NCBI RefSeq assembly: GCF_036206005.1
Contig: NZ_CP108143.1
Coordinates: forward strand, 1,798,001-1,862,000
DNA: 64,000 nt
From: Streptomyces sp. NBC_00178
Lineage (GTDB): Bacteria; Actinomycetota; Actinomycetes; Streptomycetales; Streptomycetaceae
Direction of reading: 5' to 3'
Made by a program: the position numbers and the translations under genes. The notes below the pieces were generated by a model, which saw only the letters and a list, made by a program, of their open reading frames with translations, did no database searches and had not been told where the DNA came from. Positions 47,808 through 56,314 of the stretch are shown in pieces. Position 1 is the stretch's first letter, and every line of letters begins with the position of its first letter.

Positions 47808-49088
47808 GTGACGACAGCTTCCTCCCCCTCGCGGATCACCGCCGCCGATCTGCCCGCGCTGCAGCGCCGGACCTCCGCCGTGCTGATCGGCAGCCAGATA
47901 CTCGGCGGCCTCGGCGTCGCCGTCGGGATCGCCCTCGCCCCGGTGCTGGCGGCCGAGGTGAGCGGGTCCGAGGCGCTGTCTGGGCTCGCGCCCACCGCGT
48001 CCGTGACGGGCACGGCGCTCCTGTCGCTGCCCCTGGCCGCGCTGATGGCGTCACGGGGCAGGCGTCCGGGGCTCGTCCTCGCCTATCTGGTCGGATCGGC
48101 CGGAGCCCTCCTGGTCGTGACCGCCACCGTGCTGGGCAGTTTCCCGCTGCTGTTGCTCGGTATGGCCGGTTTCGGGGCCGGCTCGTCGGCCAATCTCCAG
48201 GCCCGGTTCGCGGCCGTCGACCTCGCGGAGCCGGACCGGCGCGGCCGCGCGATCGCCACCGTCATCTGGGCCACCACGATCGGTTCGGTGCTGGGTCCCA
48301 ACATCGCCGCCCCGGCGAGCCACGTCTTCAGGAACACCTTCGTGCCCGAGACGGCGGGTCCCTTCGCGTGGGCGTCGGGCATCTTCCTGATCACCGGCGT
48401 CCTGGTCGCCGTACTGCTGCGTCCGGACCCGCTGCTGACCGCCCGGGCGCTCGCTCCCCAGGACACGGCGACCGCCGCGAACCGTTCGCTGCGGGCGGGC
48501 GTCGCGGCGGTGCGCGCCTCCCCGATGGCGAGGCTGGCCCTGGTGACCGTCGCGGTGTCCCACACCGCGATGGTCTCCATCATGGTCATGACCCCGGTGC
48601 ACCTCGGACACCACGGGGCGGACATCCAGCTCATCGGTCTGGTGATCAGCGGGCACATCGCGGGGATGTACGCCTTCTCCCCCGTCATGGGCCGGCTCGC
48701 CGACCGCGTCGGACGCCTCGCCGTGATCGGGCTCGCCGCCGGGCTGCTGTGCTGCGCGGCGCTGCTGGCCGGCACCTCGGGCGGCGGTCACGCCCGGACG
48801 GCCGCGGGTCTGTTCGTCCTGGGCCTCGGCTGGTCCGCGGGGCTGGTCGCCGGTTCGGCGCTGCTCACGGACTCCGTACCGCAGGCCGCGAGGGCGGCGG
48901 TGCAGGGCCTCTCGGACCTCACGATGAACACGGCGGCCGGCGTGGGCGGCGCCCTGGCCGGAGTGATCGTCTCCCGGCTGGGATACGGCTGGCTCAACGC
49001 GGCCGCCGCCTGCCTCCTCCTGCCGATGGCGGCGCTGGCGCTGCGCAGGTCGCTCGCGCGGCCGGAACCGGACTCCGCGAAGGCCTGA
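47808..49088 (+). CDS. MFS transporter
   Basis: A 426-residue major facilitator with 12 predicted helices. The loop 2-3 motif 'ALMASRGRRPGLVLAYLVG' and its partner in the second half 'GRLADRVGRLAVIGLAAG' mark the MFS fold; a long cytoplasmic loop is seen near residues 205-230. The GTG at 47808 is taken as start, since it gives the usual short N-terminus and CACACT lies 6 nt upstream; the frame opens 36 bp earlier. The substrate is unknown. It lies 70 bp before the pseudouridine genes on the same strand. Confidence 0.88.
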   Translation: MTTASSPSRITAADLPALQRRTSAVLIGSQILGGLGVAVGIALAPVLAAEVSGSEALSGLAPTASVTGTALLSLPLAALMASRGRRPGLVLAYLVGSAGALLVVTATVLGSFPLLLLGMAGFGAGSSANLQARFAAVDLAEPDRRGRAIATVIWATTIGSVLGPNIAAPASHVFRNTFVPETAGPFAWASGIFLITGVLVAVLLRPDPLLTARALAPQDTATAANRSLRAGVAAVRASPMARLALVTVAVSHTAMVSIMVMTPVHLGHHGADIQLIGLVISGHIAGMYAFSPVMGRLADRVGRLAVIGLAAGLLCCAALLAGTSGGGHARTAAGLFVLGLGWSAGLVAGSALLTDSVPQAARAAVQGLSDLTMNTAAGVGGALAGVIVSRLGYGWLNAAAACLLLPMAALALRRSLARPEPDSAKA

Positions 49089-49158
49089 TCCCCGGGCGGG
49101 ATGCGGCCGACCCGGCCGTGCGGGTTTGCGGCCGTGCCCCCCGCGACAGGGATGGGGC

Positions 49159-50118
49159 ATGCCTCTGAACCCATCGTCATCGACGACGTCGGACCATCAG
49201 AAGACCGGCCCCTACGCCCCGTTGTTCTCCGCCGAGGTGCGCGAAGCCCTCGGCGCGGGGGCACCCGTCGTCGCGCTGGAGTCGACGATCATCGCGCACG
49301 GCCTGCCGCGCCCCCGCAATCTCCGGGTCGCGGAGGAACTGGAGGAGGCCGTGCGCGAGGCGGGAGCCGTGCCGGCCACGATCGCCGTGCTGGACGGACG
49401 GGCGCACGTGGGCCTGACCGCACCCCAGTTGGAGCGGATCGCCGTCGACCCGGACGTGCGCAAGCTGGGTCACCGCGATCTCGCTCCCGCGCTGGCCCTG
49501 GGCGCGAGCGGGGCGACCACCGTGTCGGCGACGGCCTTCCTCGCGGCCGGGGCCGGCCTGCGCGTCTTCGCGACCGGCGGGCTCGGCGGTGTGCACCGGG
49601 AGTGGACGCAGACCCAGGACGAGTCCGCCGACCTCCGCCTCCTCGCCCGGACCGGCATCACGGTGGTGTGCGCGGGCGTGAAGTCGATCCTGGACGTGCC
49701 CGCCACCCTTCAGCGCCTGGAGACCCTGGGCGTGGCCGTGCTCGGTTACGGCACGGAACACTTCCCCGGGTTCTATCTGAGCAGTTCCGGCGAGCCGGTC
49801 GACTGGACGGTGCGCACGCCGCAGGAGGTGGCGGAGGTGATGCGGGCCCGGGAGGAGCTGGGCGGCGCGCGGGCGTCCCTGATCGTCGCCAATCCGGTGC
49901 CCGAGAAGGAGCAGCTGGATCCGGAACTGCACGACCGGGTGCTCGCCCGTGCCCTGGACGCCTGCCGGGGCAAGAGCGTCACGGGGCAGGCCGTCACCCC
50001 GTTCCTCCTGGAGTACCTGATGCGGGAGACCGGCGGCGCCTCCCTGGAGGCCAACCTCGCGGCCGTACGCGGGAATGTGCGCCTCGCCGCGCGGATCGCC
50101 GTCGCGGCGGCACGGTGA
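49159..50118 (+). CDS. psuG: Pseudouridine-5'-phosphate glycosidase
   Basis: A 319-residue C-glycosidase that splits pseudouridine 5'-phosphate into uracil and ribose 5-phosphate. Family marks are 'VALESTIIAHGLPRPRN', 'VSATAFLAAGAGLRVFATGG', 'TGGLGGVHREW' and the catalytic lysine in 'VCAGVKSILDVP', followed by 'LGYGTEHFPGFYLSSSGEPV'. The ATG at 49159 gives the family N-terminus. It overlaps the kinase gene by 4 bp, so pseudouridine would be phosphorylated and then cleaved by coupled products. Confidence 0.93.
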   Translation: MPLNPSSSTTSDHQKTGPYAPLFSAEVREALGAGAPVVALESTIIAHGLPRPRNLRVAEELEEAVREAGAVPATIAVLDGRAHVGLTAPQLERIAVDPDVRKLGHRDLAPALALGASGATTVSATAFLAAGAGLRVFATGGLGGVHREWTQTQDESADLRLLARTGITVVCAGVKSILDVPATLQRLETLGVAVLGYGTEHFPGFYLSSSGEPVDWTVRTPQEVAEVMRAREELGGARASLIVANPVPEKEQLDPELHDRVLARALDACRGKSVTGQAVTPFLLEYLMRETGGASLEANLAAVRGNVRLAARIAVAAAR

Positions 50119-51068
50119 ACGGCGGCTCCGCGAACGCCGCTTCGGCGAGCGGCGGCGCGGTGGACGCCGGTGCGCTGCTCGTCGTCGGGGAGGTGGTGAC
50201 CGATGTGGTCGTCCGGCACTCCTCGGCGCCGGTCCACGGCACGGACACGTCCGCACGGATCACCACGCTGCCCGGTGGCGCGGGTGCCAACGTGGCCTGC
50301 TGGGCGGCGCGTTCGGGGTGCGGGACCGTCCGCCTGCTGGCCCGTGCCGGGGCCGGGTCGGCGTCCTGGCACGGGGAGGTGCTGCGGAGTGCCGGCGTGT
50401 GCCCGCTGCTGGCCGTGGACGAGGAGGTGCCGACCGGCACGGTGGTGGCCCTCGTCGACCCCTCGGCGGAGCGCACCTTCCTCACCGACAGCGGCGCGGT
50501 TCTGCGTCTGTGCCCCGACGACTGGTCCCCGGCGTTGCTCGACGGTGTCGCCCGTCTTCACGTGTCGGGTTATCTCCTGTTCGGGGAACCCAGCCGGACG
50601 ACGGCCCTGCTGGCCCTGCGCGAGGCACGGCTGCGGGGCGTGCCGGCGAGCGTGGACCCGGCGTCGGCCGGTTTCCTGGCGGGGTTCGGCGCGGGGGCGT
50701 TCCTCGACCTGGTCGCCGGAGTGGACCTGCTGCTCCCCAACGCGGACGAGGCCCGCGAGCTGACCGGGCTGCCCGATCCGGCGGACGCGGCCGCCAAACT
50801 GAGCCGTCACGTCGGCCGGGTCGCCGTCACACTCGGGGACCGGGGTGTCGTCCTGGCGTCGGGCGGCGCGGTCACCGCCCGTGTGCCCGCGGCGGCCGGA
50901 GCGGTGCCGGTGGACTCGACGGGGGCGGGCGACGCGTTCACCGGGGGTTTCCTCGCGGCCCTCGTCGCCGGGGCGGACGAGGTCTCGGCAGCGGGAGCGG
51001 GCTGCCGGGCGGGGGCGGAGGCGGTCGCCACGGTGGGCGGGCGTCCGGGTCCGCTCCCGCCCTCGTAG
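50115..51068 (+). CDS. psuK: PfkB-family carbohydrate/pseudouridine kinase
   Basis: A 317-residue ribokinase-family protein. 'LVVGEVVTDVVVRHS' opens the fold, 'LPGGAGANVACWAARSG' is the first PfkB signature and 'DSTGAGDAFTGGFLAAL' the second, with the catalytic Asp. The overlap with psuG (GTGA) makes pseudouridine kinase the most likely role, but PfkB proteins cannot be assigned from sequence alone. The first 15 residues are low-complexity and the true start may be slightly inside. Confidence 0.82.
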   Translation: MNGGSANAASASGGAVDAGALLVVGEVVTDVVVRHSSAPVHGTDTSARITTLPGGAGANVACWAARSGCGTVRLLARAGAGSASWHGEVLRSAGVCPLLAVDEEVPTGTVVALVDPSAERTFLTDSGAVLRLCPDDWSPALLDGVARLHVSGYLLFGEPSRTTALLALREARLRGVPASVDPASAGFLAGFGAGAFLDLVAGVDLLLPNADEARELTGLPDPADAAAKLSRHVGRVAVTLGDRGVVLASGGAVTARVPAAAGAVPVDSTGAGDAFTGGFLAALVAGADEVSAAGAGCRAGAEAVATVGGRPGPLPPS

Positions 51069-51710
51069 TCACCCGCCGAGACCGGTCCACGCCGGGTGCC
51101 GGGGGTCGTCGGCGCGTACGACCACATCCGCCCGGGAGGCCGGTGCGACCTCGTCGTCGTACCGCGCGAAGGCCGGCAGCGTCCACCGCTCGTCCTGGGC
51201 GGTGCGCCGCCGGAGCGCCCCCGGGGTGAGGCTCAGGTGGATGCCGAGGTCGAAGGGGAACCACTGGCCGAGGAGCAGCGGGCCGTGCAGGACGAGCACC
51301 CCGCCCGCGGGCAGTTCGACGTACGGGCTGCGGGTCGCCCGGTCCGTGACGGGGTCCCAGAGGTCGGGCAGCACACGTCCGCTGCCGCCCGCGTCCGTCG
51401 GCCGGAACACCTCGCGCCACAGCGCACCGGTGTCGAACCAGCCGTCGGCGTAGCTGTCGGGGTCGTGTTTGCCGTACTCGTAGCGCAGGCTGGCGGGCCG
51501 CAGGAAGCCGCCGGTGGAGACGGTGAGGACGGGGCGTCCGAGGGCGCGCAGCGCCTCGGCCAGGCGCCCGGCGGGTTCGTCCGGGCGGGCCGCCGGTGCG
51601 CCGTCGACGCCGATCCGCAGCCAGGGCCCGCCGTCGGCCGGTTCGAGTCCGTCGGCGTGGGCCGCGAGCGTGACGGCCAGCTTGTCCCAGGTGATGGCTT
51701 CGTATCGCAC
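51069..51710 (-). CDS. Uridine kinase-like protein without an intact P-loop
   Basis: A 213-residue protein. 'ITWDKLAVTLAAHADGL' and 'WLRIGVDGAPAARPDEPAGRLAEAL' match the N-terminal uridine kinase/phosphoribulokinase-like region of streptomycete proteins, but the position where GxxxxGK[ST] should be reads GVDGAPAARPDE. 'RYEYGKHDPDSYADGWFDT', 'LPDLWDPVTDRATRSPYVEL' and 'VLVLHGPLLLG' follow, the last two like the substrate region of uridine kinases. Starts at GTG 51710. It is convergent with psuK and shares no spacer: the two stop codons meet at 51068/51069. Confidence 0.8.
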   Translation of the reverse strand: MRYEAITWDKLAVTLAAHADGLEPADGGPWLRIGVDGAPAARPDEPAGRLAEALRALGRPVLTVSTGGFLRPASLRYEYGKHDPDSYADGWFDTGALWREVFRPTDAGGSGRVLPDLWDPVTDRATRSPYVELPAGGVLVLHGPLLLGQWFPFDLGIHLSLTPGALRRRTAQDERWTLPAFARYDDEVAPASRADVVVRADDPRHPAWTGLGG

Positions 51711-51778
51711 GTATGCATCATCGCTCCCGGCGCGTCGTGATGCGCGGGGGTCCCGCGTGGCCCGTGGCCGGTGCCGGT

Positions 51779-52306
51779 TCAGCCGGCGGACTCGCCCCGG
51801 GCGGGAGGACAGTCCACCGCGTCCGCGTCGTCGGAGAGCGCGCTGCCCGCGGGGAGCAGGTAGGTCACCCACAGCACGACGGGCTCCGTCCCGAGGTTGC
51901 GTCCGATGTGCCGGTGGCGGGTGCCCGACGGCTCGATGAAGGACGTCCCCGCGGGCGTCACCTCGACCGAGCAGTCGTCGAGCGTCCTGGTCAGCGTCCC
52001 GGACTTGACGACGGCGATCAACTGCCCGCTGTGGGTGTGCCAGCCGGTGGACCCGCCGGGCGCCACGGTGATCTCCCTGAAGGTCACGTCGGTGCGGCCC
52101 TTCGGGGTCTTCACCTTGAGCTTGCCCTCCGACGTGCCGACGGCGACGACCGTGGCACTCACCCCGCTGCCCGGTGTGGCGACCGCGGCCGCGGGCAGCA
52201 GTCCCAGCACGCCGACACCCGCGCCGACGAGCAGGGCCCTGCGCCACGCCCGCCGCCTGCTCGCACCGCTCCCGTTCCTCGCACCGACCGTCCCGCCGAA
52301 TCCCAT
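51779..52306 (-). CDS. Exported cupin-domain protein
   Basis: A 175-residue protein. The N-terminus has basic residues and a hydrophobic helix ('ALLVGAGVGVLGLLPAAAVA') that may be a signal peptide or anchor. The cupin barrel is clear: 'PGGSTGWHTHSGQLIAVV' holds the first metal motif (GxHxHxE-like) and 'GTSFIEPSGTRHRHIGRNLG' the second, with two histidines. Function unknown; many such small cupins bind metal and a small ligand. Confidence 0.85.
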   Translation of the reverse strand: MGFGGTVGARNGSGASRRRAWRRALLVGAGVGVLGLLPAAAVATPGSGVSATVVAVGTSEGKLKVKTPKGRTDVTFREITVAPGGSTGWHTHSGQLIAVVKSGTLTRTLDDCSVEVTPAGTSFIEPSGTRHRHIGRNLGTEPVVLWVTYLLPAGSALSDDADAVDCPPARGESAG

Positions 52307-52372
52307 GAACGACTCCTCAGCATCCGTGCCCGATGAACGCCCACACGGTACCCGCGAGTTGGGCTCAGGGCG

Positions 52373-53053
52373 TCAGGCGCGCTGCGGTCGGCCGGCGCGG
52401 ATCCCGTCGGCGAGGGGACCGTCGCCGAGCACCTGAGCGTCGCCGTCCCGCACCGCCTCGGCGAGCGTGCGGTCGCCGCGCCCGATGGCCAGGGCCACTT
52501 CGGTGGTGAGGACGAGACGGGCGTCCGGCTGCCCGGCCGGACCGTAGCCGTACGCCTGGCCACCGGCTGCCCGGTCACCGGTGCGGATGTGGAACTCGCC
52601 TTCCTCCAGCTTGACTTCGACGACCCCTTCGTGAGCGAGGCCGTCCAGGGCGCGCAGCAGGGGCAGCGCGAACCAGTGCGCCCTGACCGCGTCCGTGGGC
52701 CGGCGTTCGGCGAGGGCGGGCGCCCCCCAGTGGGCGAGCGCCGTGAGGACGGGGAGCAGCCCGCGGCCGTGTTCGGTCAGTTCGTAGACCGCCGCCGCCG
52801 CGGGAGGCGGAAGCCTGCGGCGCACGGCGAGACCGCCCTGCTCCATGTCCTTCAGCCGGGAGGCCAGCACGTCCGTGCTGACGCCGGGCAGATCGGCGTG
52901 CAGGTCGGTGTACCGGCGCGGTCCCGCCAGCAGTTCACGGACGATCAGCAGCGTCCACCGGTCGCCGACGGAGTCGAGGGCGCGCGCGGCGGCGCAGTAC
53001 TGGTCGTAACTCCGGCGGCGGGCCGGGCGTGCGGGCTGTTGCTGACGAGGCAT
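52373..53053 (-). CDS. HxlR-type winged-helix regulator with sterol carrier-like C-terminal domain
   Basis: A 226-residue regulator. The HxlR HTH covers about residues 10-100, with 'SVGDRWTLLIVRELLAGPRR', 'PGVSTDVLASRLKDMEQGGL' and 'VYELTEHGRGLLPVLTALAH' being its helices. The C-terminal part ('EGVVEVKLEEGEFHIRTGD' to 'GRGDRTLAEAVRDGDAQVLG') looks like an SCP2/alkyl sulfatase-type lipid-binding domain. The ATG at 53053 has TAGACT 7 nt upstream and TTGGAA 16 nt before that, so it is probably leaderless. It is divergent from an aminotransferase gene across two overlapping palindromes. Confidence 0.85.
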   Translation of the reverse strand: MPRQQQPARPARRRSYDQYCAAARALDSVGDRWTLLIVRELLAGPRRYTDLHADLPGVSTDVLASRLKDMEQGGLAVRRRLPPPAAAAVYELTEHGRGLLPVLTALAHWGAPALAERRPTDAVRAHWFALPLLRALDGLAHEGVVEVKLEEGEFHIRTGDRAAGGQAYGYGPAGQPDARLVLTTEVALAIGRGDRTLAEAVRDGDAQVLGDGPLADGIRAGRPQRA

Positions 53054-53084
53054 GAGACGCAGTCTAGACATGTTGTTGGACTTT

Positions 53085-53110
53085 CCAAGCCCGAGCTTGG
53101 TAAAACCAAG
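53085..53110. promoter_or_regulatory. Overlapping palindromes CCAAGC-N4-GCTTGG and CTTGG-N5-CCAAG
   Basis: Three CCAAG/CTTGG half-sites lie in 26 bp: CCAAGC at 53085-53090, GCTTGG at 53095-53100 and CCAAG at 53106-53110. The middle one can pair with either neighbour. They lie around the -35 of the HxlR-type gene and upstream of the aminotransferase gene, as expected for an autoregulatory operator. Confidence 0.6.
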
Positions 53111-53140
53111 TATCGCAATCCAGGGTTGGGGAGGCACCGC

Positions 53141-54352
53141 ATGGAGTTCCGGCAGTCCAGCAAGCTCGACGAGGTCTGTTACGAGATCCGGGGTCCGGTC
53201 ATCGAGCAGGCGAACGCCCTCGAGGAAGCGGGCCACAGCGTCCTGCGGCTCAACACGGGCAATCCGGCGCTCTTCGGGTTCGAGGCGCCGGAGGAAATCG
53301 TCCAGGACATGATCCGGATGCTCCCCCAGGCGCACGGCTACACCGATTCGCGCGGCATCCTGTCCGCGCGCCGCGCCGTGGCCCAGCGTTACCAGGCGAT
53401 GGGACTCGCCGAGGTCGACGTGGACGACGTCTTCCTCGGCAACGGGGTGTCCGAGCTGATCTCCATGGCGGTGCAGGCGCTGCTGGAGGACGGCGACGAG
53501 ATCCTGATCCCCAGCCCCGACTACCCGCTCTGGACCGCGGTCACCACACTGGCGGGCGGCCGGGCCGTCCACTACACCTGCGACGAGGGGGCGGACTGGA
53601 ACCCCGACCTCGCCGACATGGCGTCCAAGATCACCGACCGCACCCGGGCCCTGGTGATCATCAACCCGAACAACCCCACGGGTGCCGTCTACTCCCGCGA
53701 GGTCCTCGACGGGATGCTCGACCTCGCCCGCAGGCACGGCCTGATGGTCTTCGCCGACGAGATCTACGACCAGATCCTCTACGACGACGCCGAGCACCAC
53801 AGCGTGGCGGTCCTGGCACCGGACCTGTTCTGCCTCACCTTCAGCGGGCTGTCCAAGACCTACCGCGTCGCCGGGTTCCGCTCGGGCTGGATGGTCGTGT
53901 CCGGGCCTCAGCAGCACGCCCGCAGCTACCTGGAGGGGCTCACCACACTCGCCTCCATGCGCCTGTGCCCCAACGCCCCCGCGCAGTACGCGATCCAGGC
54001 AGCGCTCGGCGGCCGGCAGACCATCCGCGAACTCGTCGCCCCGGGCGGCAGGCTCCACGAACAGCGCAACCGGGCGTGGGAGCGTCTGAACGAGATCCCC
54101 GGGGTGTCGTGCGTGAAGCCGAAGGGCGCGCTGTACGCGTTCCCGCGTATCGACCCGAAGGTGCACCCGATCGTCGACGACGAGCGCTTCGTCCTCGATC
54201 TGCTGCTGCGTGAGAAGATCCAGGTGGTGCAGGGCACCGGTTTCAACTGGCCCCGCCCGGACCACTTCCGCATCCTCACCCTGCCGCACGCCGACGACCT
54301 GGACGCGGCGATCAGCCGCATCGGCCGCTTCCTGAACGGATACCGCCAGTGA
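53141..54352 (+). CDS. PLP-dependent alanine-type aminotransferase
   Basis: A 403-residue fold type I aminotransferase of the AlaA/YfdZ-like branch. 'NTGNPALFGFEAPEEIV', 'HGYTDSRGILSARRAVAQRY' and 'FLGNGVSELISMAVQALL' are typical, the Asn/Pro site is 'IINPNNPTGAVYS', and the PLP lysine is in 'SGLSKTYRVAGFRSGW'. In E. coli AlaA makes alanine from pyruvate and glutamate. ATG 53141 has GGGGAGG upstream. It overlaps the next gene by 4 bp. Confidence 0.9.
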   Translation: MEFRQSSKLDEVCYEIRGPVIEQANALEEAGHSVLRLNTGNPALFGFEAPEEIVQDMIRMLPQAHGYTDSRGILSARRAVAQRYQAMGLAEVDVDDVFLGNGVSELISMAVQALLEDGDEILIPSPDYPLWTAVTTLAGGRAVHYTCDEGADWNPDLADMASKITDRTRALVIINPNNPTGAVYSREVLDGMLDLARRHGLMVFADEIYDQILYDDAEHHSVAVLAPDLFCLTFSGLSKTYRVAGFRSGWMVVSGPQQHARSYLEGLTTLASMRLCPNAPAQYAIQAALGGRQTIRELVAPGGRLHEQRNRAWERLNEIPGVSCVKPKGALYAFPRIDPKVHPIVDDERFVLDLLLREKIQVVQGTGFNWPRPDHFRILTLPHADDLDAAISRIGRFLNGYRQ

Positions 54353-54978
54353 CGACCTGCCGGACCTGTGGCGTACCCGTCCTCACGCAGTTCGCCTCGC
54401 CGGATCTGGTGGGCGCGATCGTCGAGGGCGGCCTCGACCCCGCGGAGGACCCCCGCTGGGTGGAGTCGGGCGCCTCGTCGCCCGCCGAGTACGCGCGCTG
54501 GTCCGGCCATCTGTGCGGCATGACGTGTCTGCGCATGGCCCTGGGCCCGGCCTCGCCGGACCTGTTCACCCTGCGGGACGGAGCGGTGAAGTACGACGCC
54601 TACACCGAGGACGGCGACGGCGTGATCAAGGGCCTGGTCTACGCCCCCTTCGCCCGGTACGCGTCCGAGGTGCACGGCCTCGACGCGGTCGTCCACCGCG
54701 ACCTGTCCCCCGCCGGGCTGCTCGGACTGCTGGACGAGGGCCGGAGCGTCATGGCCTCGGTGCACTACGGCATCAGGCATCCGCGGACGCCGGCCCCCGG
54801 GCGCGGCGGCCACCTCGTGCTGGTCACCGCCCGAGCGGCGGACGGCGACGGCGTGCACTTCCACAACCCGTCGGGCACGACGGCGGGGACGCGTGACGCG
54901 ACCCTGCCGCTGCCGGTCTTCGAACGGTTCTTCGCGGGCCGCGGAGTGTCCCTGCCCGGGGACGGAGTGGGCATCTGA
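54349..54978 (+). CDS. Papain-like (peptidase C39-like) protein
   Basis: A 209-residue protein. The likely catalytic set is Cys in 'WSGHLCGMTCLRMALG', His in 'GRGGHLVLVTA' and Asn/Asp in 'VHFHNPSGT', the order of papain-fold C39-like enzymes. A small Cys pair at the N-terminus ('TCRTCGVPV') may bind zinc. There is no signal peptide, so it is cytosolic; substrate unknown. It starts at a GTG overlapping the aminotransferase stop by 4 bp, so both are made together. Confidence 0.78.
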   Translation: MTTCRTCGVPVLTQFASPDLVGAIVEGGLDPAEDPRWVESGASSPAEYARWSGHLCGMTCLRMALGPASPDLFTLRDGAVKYDAYTEDGDGVIKGLVYAPFARYASEVHGLDAVVHRDLSPAGLLGLLDEGRSVMASVHYGIRHPRTPAPGRGGHLVLVTARAADGDGVHFHNPSGTTAGTRDATLPLPVFERFFAGRGVSLPGDGVGI

Positions 54979-55036
54979 CGCCAGGGGCCCTCCCCTGGGA
55001 CCGCCGCCGCCGGGGACGCCGCCGCCGGACCGCCGT

Positions 55037-56314
55037 TCAGGGGCGCAGCGCGGTGAGGGCGGCGACCGGGTCGGGGTCCGGGGTTCCGCGGGGCCACCAG
55101 TCGTCCTCTCCGGGGTCGGACTCGTAGCCGTACCAGCGGCTGTCGTGTCCGAAGCGCAGCTGGAGGGTGCCCGCCGCGTTGGTCAGGTGGTTGCGCCGGG
55201 GCTGGAAGCGCGGGAAGTCGGCTGCCGCGAGGGCAGGTCTGGCCCGGTCGAACGGGCCGGCCGGCGGGTCCCAGGGGGTTTCCAGCACGGCGAGCCCCTC
55301 GGCTCCGCCCTGCCGCCAGGCGGCGACCGCGCGGGCCAGGTCGGTGGTGCTGCGGCCGGTGGCGAAGGCCAGCTCGCGGTAGAGCGCCCTGGTCGTGGCG
55401 GTGAGTCCGGCGGTGGGCCTGGACGCGGCGATCCGCACGGCGTCCTGCCACATGCCGAAGCCGGCCAGCGGATCCTGTCCGGTGGTCAGGAGTGCGTGGG
55501 CTCGGGCGGCGGCGTCCGAGGCCAGGTGCTCGAGGCCGAGCGGGTCGCGGGCGCCGGGCAGCTCCGGGAAGGCCGGCGGCTCCCCGGGGTACGGCGGGAC
55601 GGGCAGCGGCGCGGGAAGCGGCGGCAGGAAGCGCTCGGCCAGGGCCTCACCGGCGGGGACCGAGGGCATCGCGGCGGCTTCGGGACGCTCGCGGGCCGAG
55701 TGCTCGGCGTTGCGGCGGCCGAGCTCCTCGAGGAGTTCGCGCTCGCCCCGGCCGCGCATCAGCAGCAGGACGAACGGATCGCTGTCGAGCAGCCGCGCCG
55801 TCTGATAGCAGAGCGCCGCCACGTGTTTGCAGGGCCGTCCCCGGTCCGGACACGAGCAGTCCGGGTCCAGGTCACCGGCGGTGGGCAGCAGCCTGATGCC
55901 GATCCCTTCGGCCGTGTCCACCAGGGAGTGCGGCATCTCCTTGTCGAGCAGAGCGGACAGGTGCCCGGGCCTGGCCGCGACGGCGTCGAGGAACGTGTCC
56001 CAGTCGGCCGCCGAGAACGTACGCAGGTGGAGTTCGGCACGGTAGGGGCGGGGGCGGCTGCCGTGGACGTAGGCGATGACCCTGCCCGGGGTGACGGTGA
56101 CCGCCGCGACGTGACCGCCGTCGGCGTACGTACGGCCGCGGGCGAGCCGGGCCCCGTCCATCGACAGGGACTCCAGGGCGTCGACCCAGGCGCGGCCCCA
56201 CCAGCTGTCCGCGAAGGGCCCGTCGGCGGTCGTGGCGCGGGCGGGCACCGCCTCGAAGGTGCGCCGCAGATCGTCGGGGCCCGGCCGCGCCGCCGGTCCG
56301 GCGCCGGGGCTCAC
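55037..56314 (-). CDS. SWIM zinc finger protein
   Basis: A 425-residue protein. The SWIM motif (CxCx_nCxH) is 'CSCPDRGRPCKHVAALCYQ' at about residues 155-175. N-terminal 'SWWGRAWVDALESL' and 'GRTYADGGHVAAVTVTPG' are standard for the bacterial SWIM proteins paired with SNF2 ATPases. The C-terminal half is helical and ends with acidic/Trp-rich 'GEDDWWPRGTPDPD'. It begins at a GTG overlapping the helicase stop by 4 bp, so a functional partnership with the SNF2 protein is likely. Confidence 0.9.
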   Translation of the reverse strand: MSPGAGPAARPGPDDLRRTFEAVPARATTADGPFADSWWGRAWVDALESLSMDGARLARGRTYADGGHVAAVTVTPGRVIAYVHGSRPRPYRAELHLRTFSAADWDTFLDAVAARPGHLSALLDKEMPHSLVDTAEGIGIRLLPTAGDLDPDCSCPDRGRPCKHVAALCYQTARLLDSDPFVLLLMRGRGERELLEELGRRNAEHSARERPEAAAMPSVPAGEALAERFLPPLPAPLPVPPYPGEPPAFPELPGARDPLGLEHLASDAAARAHALLTTGQDPLAGFGMWQDAVRIAASRPTAGLTATTRALYRELAFATGRSTTDLARAVAAWRQGGAEGLAVLETPWDPPAGPFDRARPALAAADFPRFQPRRNHLTNAAGTLQLRFGHDSRWYGYESDPGEDDWWPRGTPDPDPVAALTALRP

